A stretch of DNA of 64,000 bases from Plasmodium relictum (GCF_900005765.1 NC_041679.1:124001-188000); one strand, 5' to 3'; positions 1 to 11,592 are shown, counted from the stretch's first letter. Numbers and translations are program-made. Notes: a model not told the origin generated them from the sequence alone.

Positions 1-418
1 ATTGATATACTTCTTTGTAATTTAAAAAAAAAAAAAAAATTTTTAAATATTTTTTTTAGTTGGTGGAAATTATTTTTTTTTTATGTTATGTTTTAATTTT
101 TTTTTGAGTCTTTTAAAAATTAAAAGAAGAAATGTTAACTTATTAAAAATTTAAGAGATAAAAAATGTTTATGTATTATTCAATGTATATCTTGAAATAA
201 CATTGAATATAATAAAATTTTGACTTTATTAATTATTATAGCTTATCTGTATGTTTTTAATTAAAAGAATAAGTAATTCTTTGTAAATAAAAACTCATTT
301 ATAATAATTAAAAAAAAACTAATATATATATAAGCGTATATTTAGTTATACAATGCTCTTTATTAATTTGTTTGTTTAATACTCTAGCAAAGTCATTAAA
401 TGACCATTTAATAAATCA
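1..418 (+). mobile_element. LTR fragment, 3' part (copy L1)
   Basis: This is the 3' part of the LTR family that recurs at 5847-13756; its 5' end lies outside the window. It shares the family landmarks in order: a poly-A/T block, the 'aataacattgaat' block, the block around 'agaataagtaattctttgt', the 'gctctttattaatttg' block, and the terminal 'ctctagcaaagtcatt' followed by 'ttaataaatca' at 408-418. No target duplication can be seen. Confidence 0.7.
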
Positions 419-1398
419 GTTAGTATATTATCAATTTTTTTAATTCATATATTCCATGAATAATATCAAGTACATCTAGATAATTTTATTGAACTATTTG
501 ACAATATTACATATGTTTAAATACTATTTAGTAATATTATTGTAAAATTCTTGGAAGATATTTAAGTAATATTTCTCATGTCTTATTGTATAAAATAAAT
601 TTTAAATTCATAATTTTATTATGATTATCTATAAATTGTATTAGTATTCAATATTCTATGTATTGCTATATTATTGTTTTATAACTTGGCTGTTCGCAGA
701 CTTTGGTAAACGACTAAATAAAACATATTATTAAGGAGCATATGGGGAAAATATTTATTAATTTTATTTAACTATGTTATTTCTTTATGAAGAAGTTGCT
801 TTAATTAAGTATTTAATTGTTCAAATGCATAAATTATTAATTATAACAATATATACAATATATATTAAACATTTTATATAGAAACATAATTATAATACAT
901 TTAATAAGATATACTATCTCGTAATATTTTACTAGTTACTAAGATTATTTGATATTTTTTGTTTGTATTTCATTCTTAGAAAATAATGAATTAAAATTTT
1001 CCCTAATAAGATTATTATTTTTTTTTATTTATTTATGTTAAAGAAAAAAAATGTCTTCTCAAAAAAAAAAAAATCTTTTTAATATTCCTATTTTTTTATT
1101 TATTTTTTTCATTTATTTATTAGCTATGACATTGTTTGAGCATTTACAGTCTCTACTATTGGAATTGTTTATAAACAAAGTTAATTCTATTTACTTTGCA
1201 CAAAATTACTTTTTACTTTGAAAAAGGTTAATGTATCATTTTATTAATTAATTATTGATATATCATTTGCTATATTAATCCTTAGTTAAATAAGTACTAT
1301 ATAAATCTTCTATCATACGTTTATTTTCCCTAAAAAATATTTTTATTATAGTGCACAATCATTTTAGAATGTTGAGAAAATAATTTTTTTTGCCCTAG

Positions 1399-1466
<68 letters not shown>

Positions 1467-3902
1467 TTATTGTTTTTAAAAAAAAAGAAAAAAAAAATAA
1501 TTTTTAGACTGAAACATCCATAAGGATAGAGAAAATGAAAATTTTCACAACAGAAGATATTTTTTATAAGAATAAATAAAAATATCTAAGAATATAATAA
1601 AAAATTAAGAGAGAACTGATTTTATTCACTGTACATTATGTGCCTATATAAGTTTATTTGATATACATTTGATTGTGTATGTCAAAAACGTAAATAGTAA
1701 ATTATTAAATATTTAATTATCTTTGAATTCAATTTCCATTTAAAATAAATAGTAAAATTTTATTAGAATTAATGGAAACTCTTCTAAATACTCTTTACAA
1801 ACTTAATTATTTACTGATATAAAAGTAATTAAATAGTCAATAAAATAATTGATAAAATATCTGCCTACGATGCTTCATTCATTGTGGAATTTCAATTTGT
1901 TCATTAATTATAAACTATTCCATAAAGAATTTTTTCTATATGGTAAATGATATATATTTTTAATAATTATACAATATCAATGGAATGGAATATATTAAAT
2001 CTAAAAGTTAAGTTGTATATGCACTATATTTAGGAAATAATATATACATTTAGTGTTACTAAATAAATAAAAAAAACATTATTTTATTTTGAAAATTATT
2101 TCATTTTACTATATAGGTAGTTTTTTGTTATATATATATAAGTGATATATTTAGTTTTTTTTTTTTTTTGAAAATAATTTTAATTGTGATTAATAAGAAA
2201 TTTTAAAATATTATATGAAAATTTTCAAAAAAATTAATTAGTGTATTAAGATAATATAACATTTAGTTAAAATATTATCAATTTGAGAATTGCAAATTTT
2301 ATGTAAAATGTGTTTAATATCACATAGAATAATTATATATATGTTATACATTATTTATAATAGATAATTTAAAAATAAAGAACATTAGAAGAAAACAATT
2401 TACATTTTTTTTATTTATGTGAATGATTAATTCTCTACAAAAATTAATGTGCATTTAATTAATAAATAACGTATGTAACTCTACTATAAGAAATGCCATT
2501 AATGCCACAACATTTATTCCAATGAAAAAACAAAAGACGAATAATTATAATAATACTAGGAATTTAAGATAAGAAAAAATACAAATAAGATATAATAATA
2601 TTAAATTCACGATAATATTTATAATATGATTATTAAATTTTATACCATAAATAACATTAAAATAAAAATGAAGTTGAATAGATCTCTTATTTAACAAATG
2701 AATTATATAAATTAAGGTATTGAAGAAAGGAATAAAATATAACATACAATAACATAATTTAATAAAATACATTATAATAAAAAGAAAAGATAGAATATAA
2801 ATATATAATGAAAGTTAAAGATCTACTTAGAGCTTGTATTTATAATATTGATTTAGTGCTACATGATAACATAATGTATTTTTTCATTTGAATTTCATAT
2901 TTATAATATCTTTTCTTCTAATTTATTTAAATGAAATATAAATTCATGTTACGAGAAAAAAAATTCTTAAATTAAATTTTTATTTTTCTATATATAATAA
3001 ATAAATTAAAATGTGATTATGTTTCATATTATATATTTTTCATTTACTTATATTTCATATGACATGAATATTTAATTACATTTTTTTTTCACTAATTTGA
3101 CATTTAAAATGCCTTTATTTTCTATTGATTAGTTAATTTTATTATTTTATGATGCATGTAATTTATGATATAATATTCATAATAAATAAATTATAACATA
3201 ACATTAAATTCAATCATCTTTAAAATTTTATATGTATTTGAGGGTGTTTAAAAAATATTTAAGTTTATATAAAACATCTAATATATAAGTATAATTCTTT
3301 TATAGTGTATCAAATGGTACTCCTTGGTATGATAATGAATCCTGCTAATGAATGTTTATGCTTAATCTTTTATTACATTAAATATACAAAAAAATTAATT
3401 TATATAAGTGTTAAATAATAAATGCATAAAATTTATTTATTAGTTTGAACTGTAAAAATAATTTGAATAAAATAAATTAGATTTAAACTATCATATTTTT
3501 TAGCCTAGCATGCTTCATATGAAACTACCAAATAAATATATGAATTTATATATTTATCTCAATATGCAGTTCATTCAATTAAAAATAGTAAAATGAAATT
3601 CAAAGAAAAAAAATTTAAATAAATACTATTTGAATATACTTAACAATCTAAATATATTAAAAAATAAGATTATTTTATACAATATAAGTAAATAAGACAT
3701 TTATTTGTTAAAAAAAAAAAAAATAAATAACTTTAATAAATATTTATAGTAAAAATAATTATTGCTTTTAAATTAATATTTACATTTCTATTATGAATTA
3801 AAAACTATTTTTTTATATATATACATAATTTTTATTAATATTTATACTAATATTATTATAAAAAAAATTCAAAATTTTTATTTGTTGTTCTCTATTATTA
3901 AA
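419..3902. other. AT-rich subtelomeric spacer without recognisable gene
   Basis: These 3.5 kb hold homopolymers and one long (TA)n tract. I found no ORF with believable composition. The only open frame of note is a 75-codon low-complexity hydrophobic one on the minus strand near 2.6 kb, which is not convincing. Confidence 0.6.
1402..1463. repeat. (TA)31 dinucleotide tract
   Basis: An uninterrupted run of about 31 TA units. Its length should be treated as approximate in an assembly. Confidence 0.95.
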
Positions 3903-5114
3903 ATGAATATATTTAATGCATTTCATTTTCATAATTTGTTATTAAATTCTAACATGATAATATTCATGCTCAATATTTGCTTATTATCAAATATATATAA
4001 GGATGTAGTTCTATCAAATAATCATGAACTTGGATTAATTACTAAAAGGAATGTTGCAGAAGCGATTAAAGAAAAAATAGAACTTAATAAGGAAAATTAT
4101 AATGATAATAACTTGAATATTGATGAAATCATACAAAAATACACTTTTTCAGAATATTGCATATACATAGAATTAATGAATGAAATTTTTTTAGAAAAAA
4201 GTTTAATTGAGATTGAAAATAATATAGAAAGAAACGCTGCAATTATTTATGGTCAATTTTATAAGAATAAAATAGTATTATCATTTAATGAAGTGATGAA
4301 TGTACATCGTAGAACAGTTAACATATTACGTATAGTGGATTCATTACCAGAAGATAATGGTCTTTTTAAATATCTTCCTTTGATAGTGAAAATGGTAACT
4401 ATAGAATCATTGAACAATATAAATCATGAAACAACTGAAAGAGAAATAAAGGTGCATCCATCCATCATATCAAATATATCAAATTTACTTTTTAATAAAC
4501 TAGAACCATTAAATGAAGTGATAAATAATGATCAATTTGTCACAATAAAATACCTAATAATGGAATCGATTAACGATGTTATTGATCATTATAATGATAG
4601 ATTTAGAAGACCAATAATAATCGATGAACAGTTTGTGCTAAATTTTTTTATTGCGGAATATAATGCACTAAATAATATAGTTATGTATATGTGTAGTTAT
4701 TTTGATAGAAGACGAGAAATAATTCCTATGCAGCATCTCTCCAAAAAAATAATTGAAGAAATTATACGTGCTTATTCAAAATGTAATATTAAATTAACTT
4801 ATAATCAATTCAAAACAATTCATTACAATATATTGGAACGGGTTCACTATATGATGTCTAATGTATTAACAGAGGAATTTATAAGGACCCGTTTTCGTCC
4901 ATACTATACTTTGGAAATAAGATTAACTATAAAATTTTCAGATAAGAAAGTTTGTGAGTTAAATATGGAAGGAGATGGTGAATCATACGATATAGATTTC
5001 ATAAAAAGTAGAGTTGTAGAAGCTTTTCAATTAGAAAATATTGATATATCACCAAATGAAATGAACAATGTAGCATATAGAATATATAATTCTATTAGAG
5101 ATATTATTTTGTAA
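3903..5114 (+). CDS. putative exported protein, subtelomeric multigene family member (403 aa)
   Basis: This is a single-exon gene. The open frame extends a few codons upstream, but the first ATG is at 3903, giving 403 residues. A recessed hydrophobic stretch (residues about 18-31, MIIFMLNICLLSNI) is followed by the PEXEL-like pentamer RNVAE at residues 49-53, where canonical PEXEL is RxLxE/Q/D. That is the layout of Plasmodium proteins cleaved by plasmepsin V and sent to the host cell. The remainder is a mixed helical domain with no transmembrane segment that I can see. It is paralogous to the gene at 7326: both have the motif at exactly the same residue number, and they align through a YC...E segment and an (E/K)KS(L/I) segment. 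It may belong to one of the avian-parasite families (fam-f is the one I would test first), but I cannot name the family from sequence alone. Codon use and complexity resemble a real gene. Confidence 0.85.
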   Translation: MNIFNAFHFHNLLLNSNMIIFMLNICLLSNIYKDVVLSNNHELGLITKRNVAEAIKEKIELNKENYNDNNLNIDEIIQKYTFSEYCIYIELMNEIFLEKSLIEIENNIERNAAIIYGQFYKNKIVLSFNEVMNVHRRTVNILRIVDSLPEDNGLFKYLPLIVKMVTIESLNNINHETTEREIKVHPSIISNISNLLFNKLEPLNEVINNDQFVTIKYLIMESINDVIDHYNDRFRRPIIIDEQFVLNFFIAEYNALNNIVMYMCSYFDRRREIIPMQHLSKKIIEEIIRAYSKCNIKLTYNQFKTIHYNILERVHYMMSNVLTEEFIRTRFRPYYTLEIRLTIKFSDKKVCELNMEGDGESYDIDFIKSRVVEAFQLENIDISPNEMNNVAYRIYNSIRDIIL

Positions 5115-5691
5115 ATATTCTTAAAAAAAGTATTTGTAAGAATAAAAAGCTATTGTTGCAACTATACGCAAAAGCATAATCATATACTTCTTGTTTTATT
5201 TATTTCATAGATAATATTATCATAAAGATAGTTATATATCATTTGATATTGAGATATATGCTCAAATATTAATCATATAATTGTAAAAGACATGATAAAT
5301 TTTTCATATTTATTTGTTCAAAGTTCATCATGTAAAAAAAATTTTGAATTAATATGTTAAATAAAAAGATTCATTCTCTGAATTGTATTAATTTTTATTA
5401 AATAATGCAATGAAATATTATTGGCCTCTATTATATATCATATTAGGATTTTTTAAATAATTACTCGAATTATATAAAGATTTACCTAATAATTGCAATA
5501 TAACTTGTTAATAATTTTTATAAAATCATTCTATATAGATGATTTATATTTTAGCCATTTGCATAATTCAGCGAAGTAGAGAATGAACCTATTAATAGAG
5601 AGCATGAAGAGAAATCTCTACTAATTTTCTTTATGTTATAATACTTGTTTGTGTAGGATTTCATTTTAATATTAGTAAAGTGCTATGTTAT
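5115..5691. other. AT-rich spacer
   Basis: No gene seen between the exported-protein gene and repeat B. Confidence 0.5.
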
Positions 5692-5846
5692 TGGTTAATG
5701 AATAAATTCATTGCCTTTAATTAGTATGCAGTTTTAAGTTTCTCCTTGATAAAACTTATTTATACGTGCACATGGTTGATTGAATAGCACTAACTAATTA
5801 GTGAGACCAAATATTATTTTGTTTTATCTAGGAGTACATTGTATGT
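5692..5846 (+). repeat. dispersed repeat B, copy 1
   Basis: A segment of about 150 bp beginning TGGTTAATGAATAAATTC and containing 'ttgattgaatagcacta' and then 'attagtgagacc'. It recurs at 11593-11747 in the same orientation and at 8424-8556 inverted. In copies 1 and 3 it directly precedes a plus-strand LTR, so it is probably part of the retroelement or an extended LTR variant. Confidence 0.7.
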
Positions 5847-6458
5847 TGGTTAATAGAAAAAGGTTAATAACTTTTTGTAATATAAAATTATCTTACGAAT
5901 CAGAAAAGTATAAGTTACCATGTATTGTTTATAGTCATTAAAAAAAAAAAAATATATACATATATAGTTATATATATTTTTTTGTTTATTTTATTTATAT
6001 ACATCTTTGTAATTAAAAAAAAAAATAATATTTTTTTTTTCTTAAGAAATTGTTGACTTTTTTGAATTGAAAAGAGAATTAATTTTTACTTACCTAAAAA
6101 ATTAATATATGAAAGAGTATAATGTTTATATTATATTCAATTTGTATATTTTGAAATAACATTGAATAACTCAGAGTTTAACCTTTGTTATTTGCTATAA
6201 ATTTTATGTGCATTTTTAATTAAAGGAATATAATTATTTTTTGTAAATAAAAACACATTCATAATAATAAACATATGTCTGTTAAGCAATAAAAAATTAT
6301 TCAATTAAATTAAATATTATATATTATAAAATATTATTATATATATAATAAAATAATTATATATAAATAAAAATCCGTATATTTAGTTATACATGCTCTT
6401 TATTAATTTGTTTGTTCAATACTTTAGAGAAGTCATTGAAAAGGTAATTAATAAATGA
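5847..6458 (+). mobile_element. LTR, near full length (copy L2)
   Basis: About 612 bp starting TGGTTAATA and ending in the family's terminal block ('agtcattgaaaaggtaatta' then 'ataaatga'). It carries all internal landmarks of the family plus an extra AT-rich insert near 6300-6370. The terminal CA has decayed to GA and no target duplication is visible, so this is an old copy. Confidence 0.75.
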
Positions 6459-7325
6459 ACTTTATTATTCCGCATCTATTTAATGGTGTATTTTCTTTTG
6501 TTAGTTTTGTTCTCTAAATAGGAATGTATTTATTTTAAGTTATATATATTTTATCTGTATTACGATGTTATCAAAAAGTTATTTTCTTAATATTTTTTGA
6601 TATTTTTTTGAATAACTTTTATTTATATGAAGATAGAGTTTTTCCTTCCTCATTAATAGAAATGTTTAATATAAGAATTCAAAATGTGAATATTTTTATT
6701 TTTGTAGTAATACATAAAATGAAGAAATTAAAATATATAAATGTTTTATTTAGAGTTTTATATAAAATTATTTTTTTTATTGCATACCACTTTATTCATA
6801 ATTGTCGCTTCATATTTTAACTTATAATTGATTGATAGTTAATTTTATTTTAGTATTTACTTATTTTTTTAATTAATGCAATTTTATTTTAATTATAATT
6901 TGTATGAGCAATTTCATTATATTTAATTTGGTATAATCTACACATATATTTGTTTATTTACTTTTTTTGGTTTTATTTATTTATATAATGTTCTAATATA
7001 TATAATATTATTTTTTATATATTTACGTATTTATTAGAAGTTACAATTGGGTTTATATACTTGTTAAATTATAAAATTAAAGAGAGTTATTATTAATAGA
7101 ATGCAAATTATGTTTTTCTTAAAATATTTTTTTAAAACATAGGAAACAATTTTGAAAATAATAAAAAAATTATTTAATATTAGTAATTATCTTTGAGTAT
7201 AATAAGCGTTTTTTAGTTATATATATGTCTATATATGTATATATGTAAATCATTAGTTTGCATAATTTATTTTTTTTTTTATAAAAAAAAATCATTATTT
7301 TATATGAATTTACTTATTCTTTAAA
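6459..7325. other. AT-rich spacer
   Basis: It contains only a 70-codon low-complexity open frame without a credible start. I see no gene here. Confidence 0.5.
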
Positions 7326-8021
7326 ATGGGAATTTTTAAAATAAATTATTTTTTTTGTACATTATTAGTTATATATTTATGGGAAACGTTTTTATATAAT
7401 GCTAATTTATTTGTAACTTTATCTAATAGCATATTACAAAAATATGATTTACAAGTATACCATAAAAGAAGGAATCTTGCAGAAAGCAATTTTTCTAGTA
7501 CTAGCAATAAACGTAATTATGAAATTTTTCAAGACGAAAGTTTATATGCATATTGTTTATGTGAAGTTGAATACCTGTCAGTAAAAAAATCGATACCTGT
7601 GATAATTGATGAGCATGGGAATTTGACTAAAGAAGTTGTTAAGGGAGTTACTAAAATTGATAATACTGTTCGTGTGCTCCTTAATTTTAAGGATATTATA
7701 TTTTCAGAAGAGAGAGTTCAAAATTTAATATTAAGAATGACTAATCGTTTTGAAGAAAGAATTTCAAGTCCCTTAAAAAAAAGTGAAATTGATCTCATGT
7801 TAAAACATCTCGAGGCTGAGTTTGAGTTATCATATAATTTATTCCAATCTATATATGATCATCATAATGGAGAGGATATAAATAGAATTTTAGGAGATTG
7901 GTTAATAAAAGCTATTATTAACCTTTTTCAGTACACGATGCTAGGTTACTGTGCGTGTATATACAAGTACCCACGCACTGACTCATTAACAAAGGATATT
8001 ATAATTTTTGTAGTACACTAA
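7326..8021 (+). pseudogene. putative exported-protein paralogue truncated by an LTR; chimeric C terminus
   Basis: The ATG at 7326 opens 231 codons. Residues 1-191 are gene-derived: an N-terminal hydrophobic segment (about residues 8-18), then a canonical PEXEL, RNLAE, at residues 49-53, then a domain that aligns with the paralogue at 3903-5114. From codon 192 (TGG at 7899) the reading frame runs into an LTR that starts with the family's TGGTTAATAAAA and ends by chance at 8021. The last 40 residues are therefore encoded by the LTR. The paralogue continues for roughly 200 more residues beyond the equivalent point, so about half of the original protein is missing, and the missing part does not reappear after the LTR. 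The gene is probably non-functional. However, signal and export motif are intact and no stop interrupts residues 1-191, so a short product could still be made. Confidence 0.75.
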
Positions 8022-8423
8022 GCTAGTTTTGTTTTATGTGTATGTACAAACTAATTGTGTACTAACACTGATAAAAAAAAAAAAAATAATTTTTTTTTTT
8101 TTGGGTAGAAAATCTTTAATAGATAAAAATTTAATTATCTTTTATAAAATTAAAAAGATAAAATTAATAATGATTTGTTATAATCAATGTTATATTTTAA
8201 AATAACATTGAATAATGTAAATATTTGACTTTATTAATTGTTATAGTTTGTATGTACGTTTTTAATTAAAAGAATAAGTAATTCTTTATAATTAAAAACT
8301 CATTTATAACAATTAATATGGCTATTATAAGCGTAATAAAATTTTATTCAGTCATAAATGCTCTTTATTAATTTGCTTGTTTAATACTCTAGCAAAGTCA
8401 TTAAACGGCCAATTAATATATCA
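7899..8423 (+). mobile_element. LTR inserted in exported-protein gene (copy L3)
   Basis: 525 bp from TGGTTAATAAAAGC to the terminal 'aattaatatatca'. The first 120 bp are closely similar to copy L5 (9284 on). Flanking pentamers (GAGAT before, GTAAG after) do not match, so the right boundary has been rearranged: repeat B in inverted orientation follows instead of the rest of the gene. Confidence 0.8.
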
Positions 8424-8556
8424 GTAAGATAAAATAAAATTTGGTCTTACTAATTGGCTAATGCTATTCAATTAATCACATACATGTATAAATTTTTTTT
8501 ATTAAGTCAAAAATTAAAGCTGTATATTAATTAAGGATAATGGATTTCTTCATTGA
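8424..8556 (-). repeat. dispersed repeat B, copy 2 (inverted)
   Basis: The reverse complement of the repeat at 5692-5846: 'gctattcaattaatcaca' matches the complement of 'gattgaatagc', followed by the complement of the 'aataaattcattgcc' block. It abuts the end of LTR L3. Confidence 0.65.
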
Positions 8557-8584
8557 ACAGCTCTCTAGAACCAGAATAAAGGAA

Positions 8585-9117
8585 CTATGTTATCTTGTTT
8601 CTTTGTCCTTTATCTAATTTTACAACGTCCAATTTTTTTTGTATATCTTTGTACACTTTTTCACTTTTTCCATAAATATCAAAGTGACTCTTAGGCTCTA
8701 ATAAATTAGTAGGTATAGATTTGCTTTTATCCTTGTCAACAGCTTGTATTAAATTCTTTAACTGATTTTCATGTATTCTCCTTTTCTTATGGCTTAGTAA
8801 TTTAATATTATCTAAAGGAATATGTATCTCAATACCTTTGTAATATATAGACATAGCCTTTAGGACAGTATCGTTAACCCCTGTAACTCTATAAGGAAAA
8901 TACTAGTAAGGTTTATATTGGAAATTTCCACTTTAATACTTTATTTGTTTTCCCCCATAATATAATAGTTCATGTAAAATGATATATCTTACATTAATGT
9001 CCCTTTTTGTAACTTTTGATTTCTCATCAAATTTATTTAGATCTCTACATACTTTCTTTCAGCAACCTTTTAAATGAAGAATTATTATTTCTGATGATGT
9101 TTCAGGTATTAATTTAG
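8585..9117 (-). pseudogene. retroelement gag/pol remnant 1
   Basis: The minus strand reads as one frame from the edge of LTR L4 (9117) down to 8585, with three in-frame stops. The last of these leaves an 89-codon open part at 8585-8854. That part contains YYKGIEIHIPLDN followed by LIQAVDK and LEPKSHFDI. The second half is homologous to the remnant at 13004-13242 (LVQVADH and LKPKDYFDI at the same spacing), which ties both to one retroelement polyprotein. From its position next to a 5'-type LTR edge I infer a gag/protease-proximal region, but I see no protease DSG or zinc-knuckle motif, so the exact domain is open. Confidence 0.6.
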
Positions 9118-10338
9118 TGATTTATTAATTTTATGTTTAATGACTTTGCTAGAGTATTGAACAAACAAATTAACAAAGAGAATGTATACCTAAGTATTCG
9201 TTTATATATATATATATATTTATTTATTTTTATTATATATATATATTTATTTTTATTATATATATATTGGCATTTTATAATGTTGGTTAATAAAAGCTAT
9301 TATTAACTTTTTTCAGTACACTACGTTAGGTTGCTGTACGAGTATGTACAAGTTACCCATGCACTGATTGGCTAACAAAAGATATTATAATTTGTGTAGT
9401 ACATTAAGCTAGGTTACCATACACGTATGTACAAATTAGTATGTACTGATACTAATAAAAAAAAAAAAATATATATATATATTTTTGTTTGTTTGTTTGT
9501 TTATTTTTTTGGGAGGGGGAATTTTTTTTAAGGAAGAATTAGTTTTTACTTATAAAAACTTAAGATATAAAACTTATAATGTTTTTGTTATAATCAATGT
9601 ATATTTCGAAATAACACTGAATAAATTATTGACTTTATTAATTGTTATAAATTATTTGTACGTTTTTAACTAAAAGAATAAGTAATTCTTTGTAAATAAA
9701 AACTTATTTATAACAAATTAGTAGGTCTATTAAAAGAGGCAGTAGAATTTAACTTAGATTAAATAGTATGCATTATAAAAAAACCAATATATATATATAA
9801 ACGTATACTTAGTTATGCATGCTCTTTATTAATTTGTTTGTTTAATACTCTAGCAAAGTCATTAATCGGGCAATTAATAAAACAAATGTATAATATCCAT
9901 ATCATAAATTAAATTGTTCTGTATTGCTTAAAAGGTATATGTTTAATTTTATAAATATGTCTTTATTTACAAAGAATTTGTATATTCTTTTAATTAAAAA
10001 CACACACAATTTGTAATAAATAACTAAAGTTAAAACTCTAATTTATTCAATGTTATTTCAATATATATGTCCCTTTTTTTTATGTAAATAAAAAAAAATT
10101 AATTCTATTTCTAATTAGAGCAAAAGTCAATCGACAAAAAAAAAGTAATTTTAATTTTTTTTAATTTTAATTACAAAGACGTATATACAATAAATAAATA
10201 AATAAAAAAAAAAAATAACTTTATATATATATATATTTTTTTTTTTTAACTAGCGTCAGTGCATGAATAACTTTTATTTTTCTGACCAGTAGCTCATTTT
10301 ATTTTACAAAAGGTTTATAACAATTTTTTTATTAACCA
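9118..10338 (-). mobile_element. LTR (copy L4/L6), interrupted by a younger LTR
   Basis: A minus-strand LTR in two pieces, 9118-9283 and 9885-10338. The left edge is TGATTTATTAATTTT (the complement of the LTR 3' end) and the right edge is attaacca (the complement of TGGTTAAT). The pieces are separated by solo LTR L5, with AATGT present on both sides of the insertion. Removing L5 and one AATGT leaves about 615 bp, the family's normal size. Gag/pol remnants lie on both sides, so the copy sits between two internal regions. Confidence 0.75.
9284..9884 (+). mobile_element. solo LTR with perfect target duplication (copy L5)
   Basis: 601 bp with TG...CA ends: TGGTTAATAAAAGC at the left and CAATTAATAAAACA at the right. 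The host pentamer AATGT occurs immediately before (9279-9283) and immediately after (9885-9889), as expected for integrase-mediated insertion followed by LTR-LTR recombination. This is the best copy for defining the family's true boundaries. Its landmarks are AGTACA blocks, 'tgcactgattggctaac', a poly-A/T centre, 'cgaaataacactgaata' and the terminal 'ctctagcaaagtcatt'. Confidence 0.85.
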
Positions 10339-10848
10339 TCTAGAGAAACCTCTACATATATAATAAATTCCAAACGTAGTTAATTATGGAGCTTCACTAA
10401 ATGAAACACGTGATATATTATTGTAAATTGCTACAGAACCTTGTACTATTTCTTCAAAAGATATGTCTTATTTTGCATATAAAATTTTAAGTATATAATT
10501 AAGACTTTTGTGGGAAATTTCATTTATATCATTTTCTTGTGGGTAATAAGCATTAGTGTGAAATAGTTTTATTTGTAATTCCTTAGTAATGTAATTTTGA
10601 AACTCTTAACCATATATATAGAACCTCGATCAGTAAGTATACTTTTCGGAAAACCAAAATAAGGAATCCAAATATATCTTAACATTTTTATGGCATCAAC
10701 AGTACTAGGAAGCTTATCTGTTACATCATCTACCATAAAGCGTGAGAGATGATCAATTGATATCTGTAAATAATATTTTTTTCCTTTCCATTTTTTTAGT
10801 CCTACTATACCTAATGATAGCATATCAAACAAATTCAGTTTTGATAAT
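10339..10848 (-). pseudogene. retroelement integrase remnant (rve core), frameshifted
   Basis: The minus strand between two same-orientation LTRs encodes an integrase catalytic core. It begins KLNLFDMLSLGIVG, then has QISIDHLSRF with the first catalytic Asp and FPKSILTDRGS with the second Asp. The open frame stops at 10569. The family signature resumes in another frame immediately after, with HTNAYYPQEN and then INE, which supplies the expected Glu. That second frame continues toward the LTR with two further stops. Reverse transcriptase, RNase H and most of gag are absent. The open frame at 10569-10895 takes its first 17 or so codons from the adjacent LTR and so does not reflect the true protein start. 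Assignment as Ty3/gypsy type fits the DDE spacing and the YYPQ motif but cannot be confirmed without RT. Confidence 0.8.
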
Positions 10849-11499
10849 TGATTTATTAATTGCCTGTTTAATGACTTTGCTAGAGTATTAAGCAAACAAA
10901 TTAATAAACAGCATGTATAACTAAGTATACGTTTATGTATATATATTCGTTTTATTATATATATATATATACTGTTTTCTTATGATGCATAATATTTAAT
11001 TGAAGTTAAATTTTACTGCATCTTTTAATAAACCTATTAACAGCTATAAATGAGTTGTTATTTACAAAGAATTAATATCTTCTTTTAATTAATTACATAC
11101 AAACAATTTATAACAATTTATTAAGTCACAATTTTATGATATCCAATGTTATTTCAAGATATACATTGAATAATACATAAACATTTCTCATATCTCTTAA
11201 GTTTTTAATAAGTTAACATTTCTTTCTTTTAATTTTTATTTACACTAAAAATTAAAACATATTATAACATAACATAACTTTCAAAACTCTTCAAAAAAAA
11301 AAAAATATATTAATTTTTTTTTTTTTTTTTTTTTAATTACAAAGATGTATATATATATATAAATAAACAAACAAAAAAAATAACTTTATTTTTTTTTTTT
11401 TTTTATAAGACTAGCGTCAGTGCATGGCTAACTTGTATGTATACAACTAGAAACTAGCTTAGCATGCTACAAAAGGTTAATAATACCTTTTATTAACCA
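10849..11499 (-). mobile_element. LTR, full length (copy L7)
   Basis: 651 bp from TGATTTATTAATTGCC at the left to tattaacca at the right. It has all family landmarks in minus orientation, including the block at 11411 'actagcgtcagtgcatgg'. It is very similar to copy L11 (13243-13756) and forms the 5' LTR of the internally deleted element whose integrase remnant is at 10339-10848. Confidence 0.8.
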
Positions 11500-11548
11500 A
11501 TAATGCTTGATTTTTATCAGGTTTTATAATTTCCCTGCTTTATAATTT

Positions 11549-11592
11549 TGATTTATTAATTGCCTATTTAATGATTTTGCTAGGGTATTGAT
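11549..11592 (-). mobile_element. LTR end fragment (copy L8)
   Basis: Only the terminal about 44 bp (TGATTTATTAATTGCC through 'attttgctagggtattga') are present, running directly into repeat B. Confidence 0.5.

Noticed and set aside
2545-2772. 75-codon hydrophobic ORF on the minus strand
   Set aside because: Only Ile/Leu/Tyr/Phe/Asn-rich chance sequence in AT-rich spacer; no motif, neighbour or family resemblance.
6608-6820. 70-codon ORF between LTR L2 and the second exported gene
   Set aside because: Starts with TTG, low complexity, no motif or similarity to the exported family.
9485-9673. 62-codon ORF with a Gly run
   Set aside because: Lies wholly inside solo LTR L5; open by chance.
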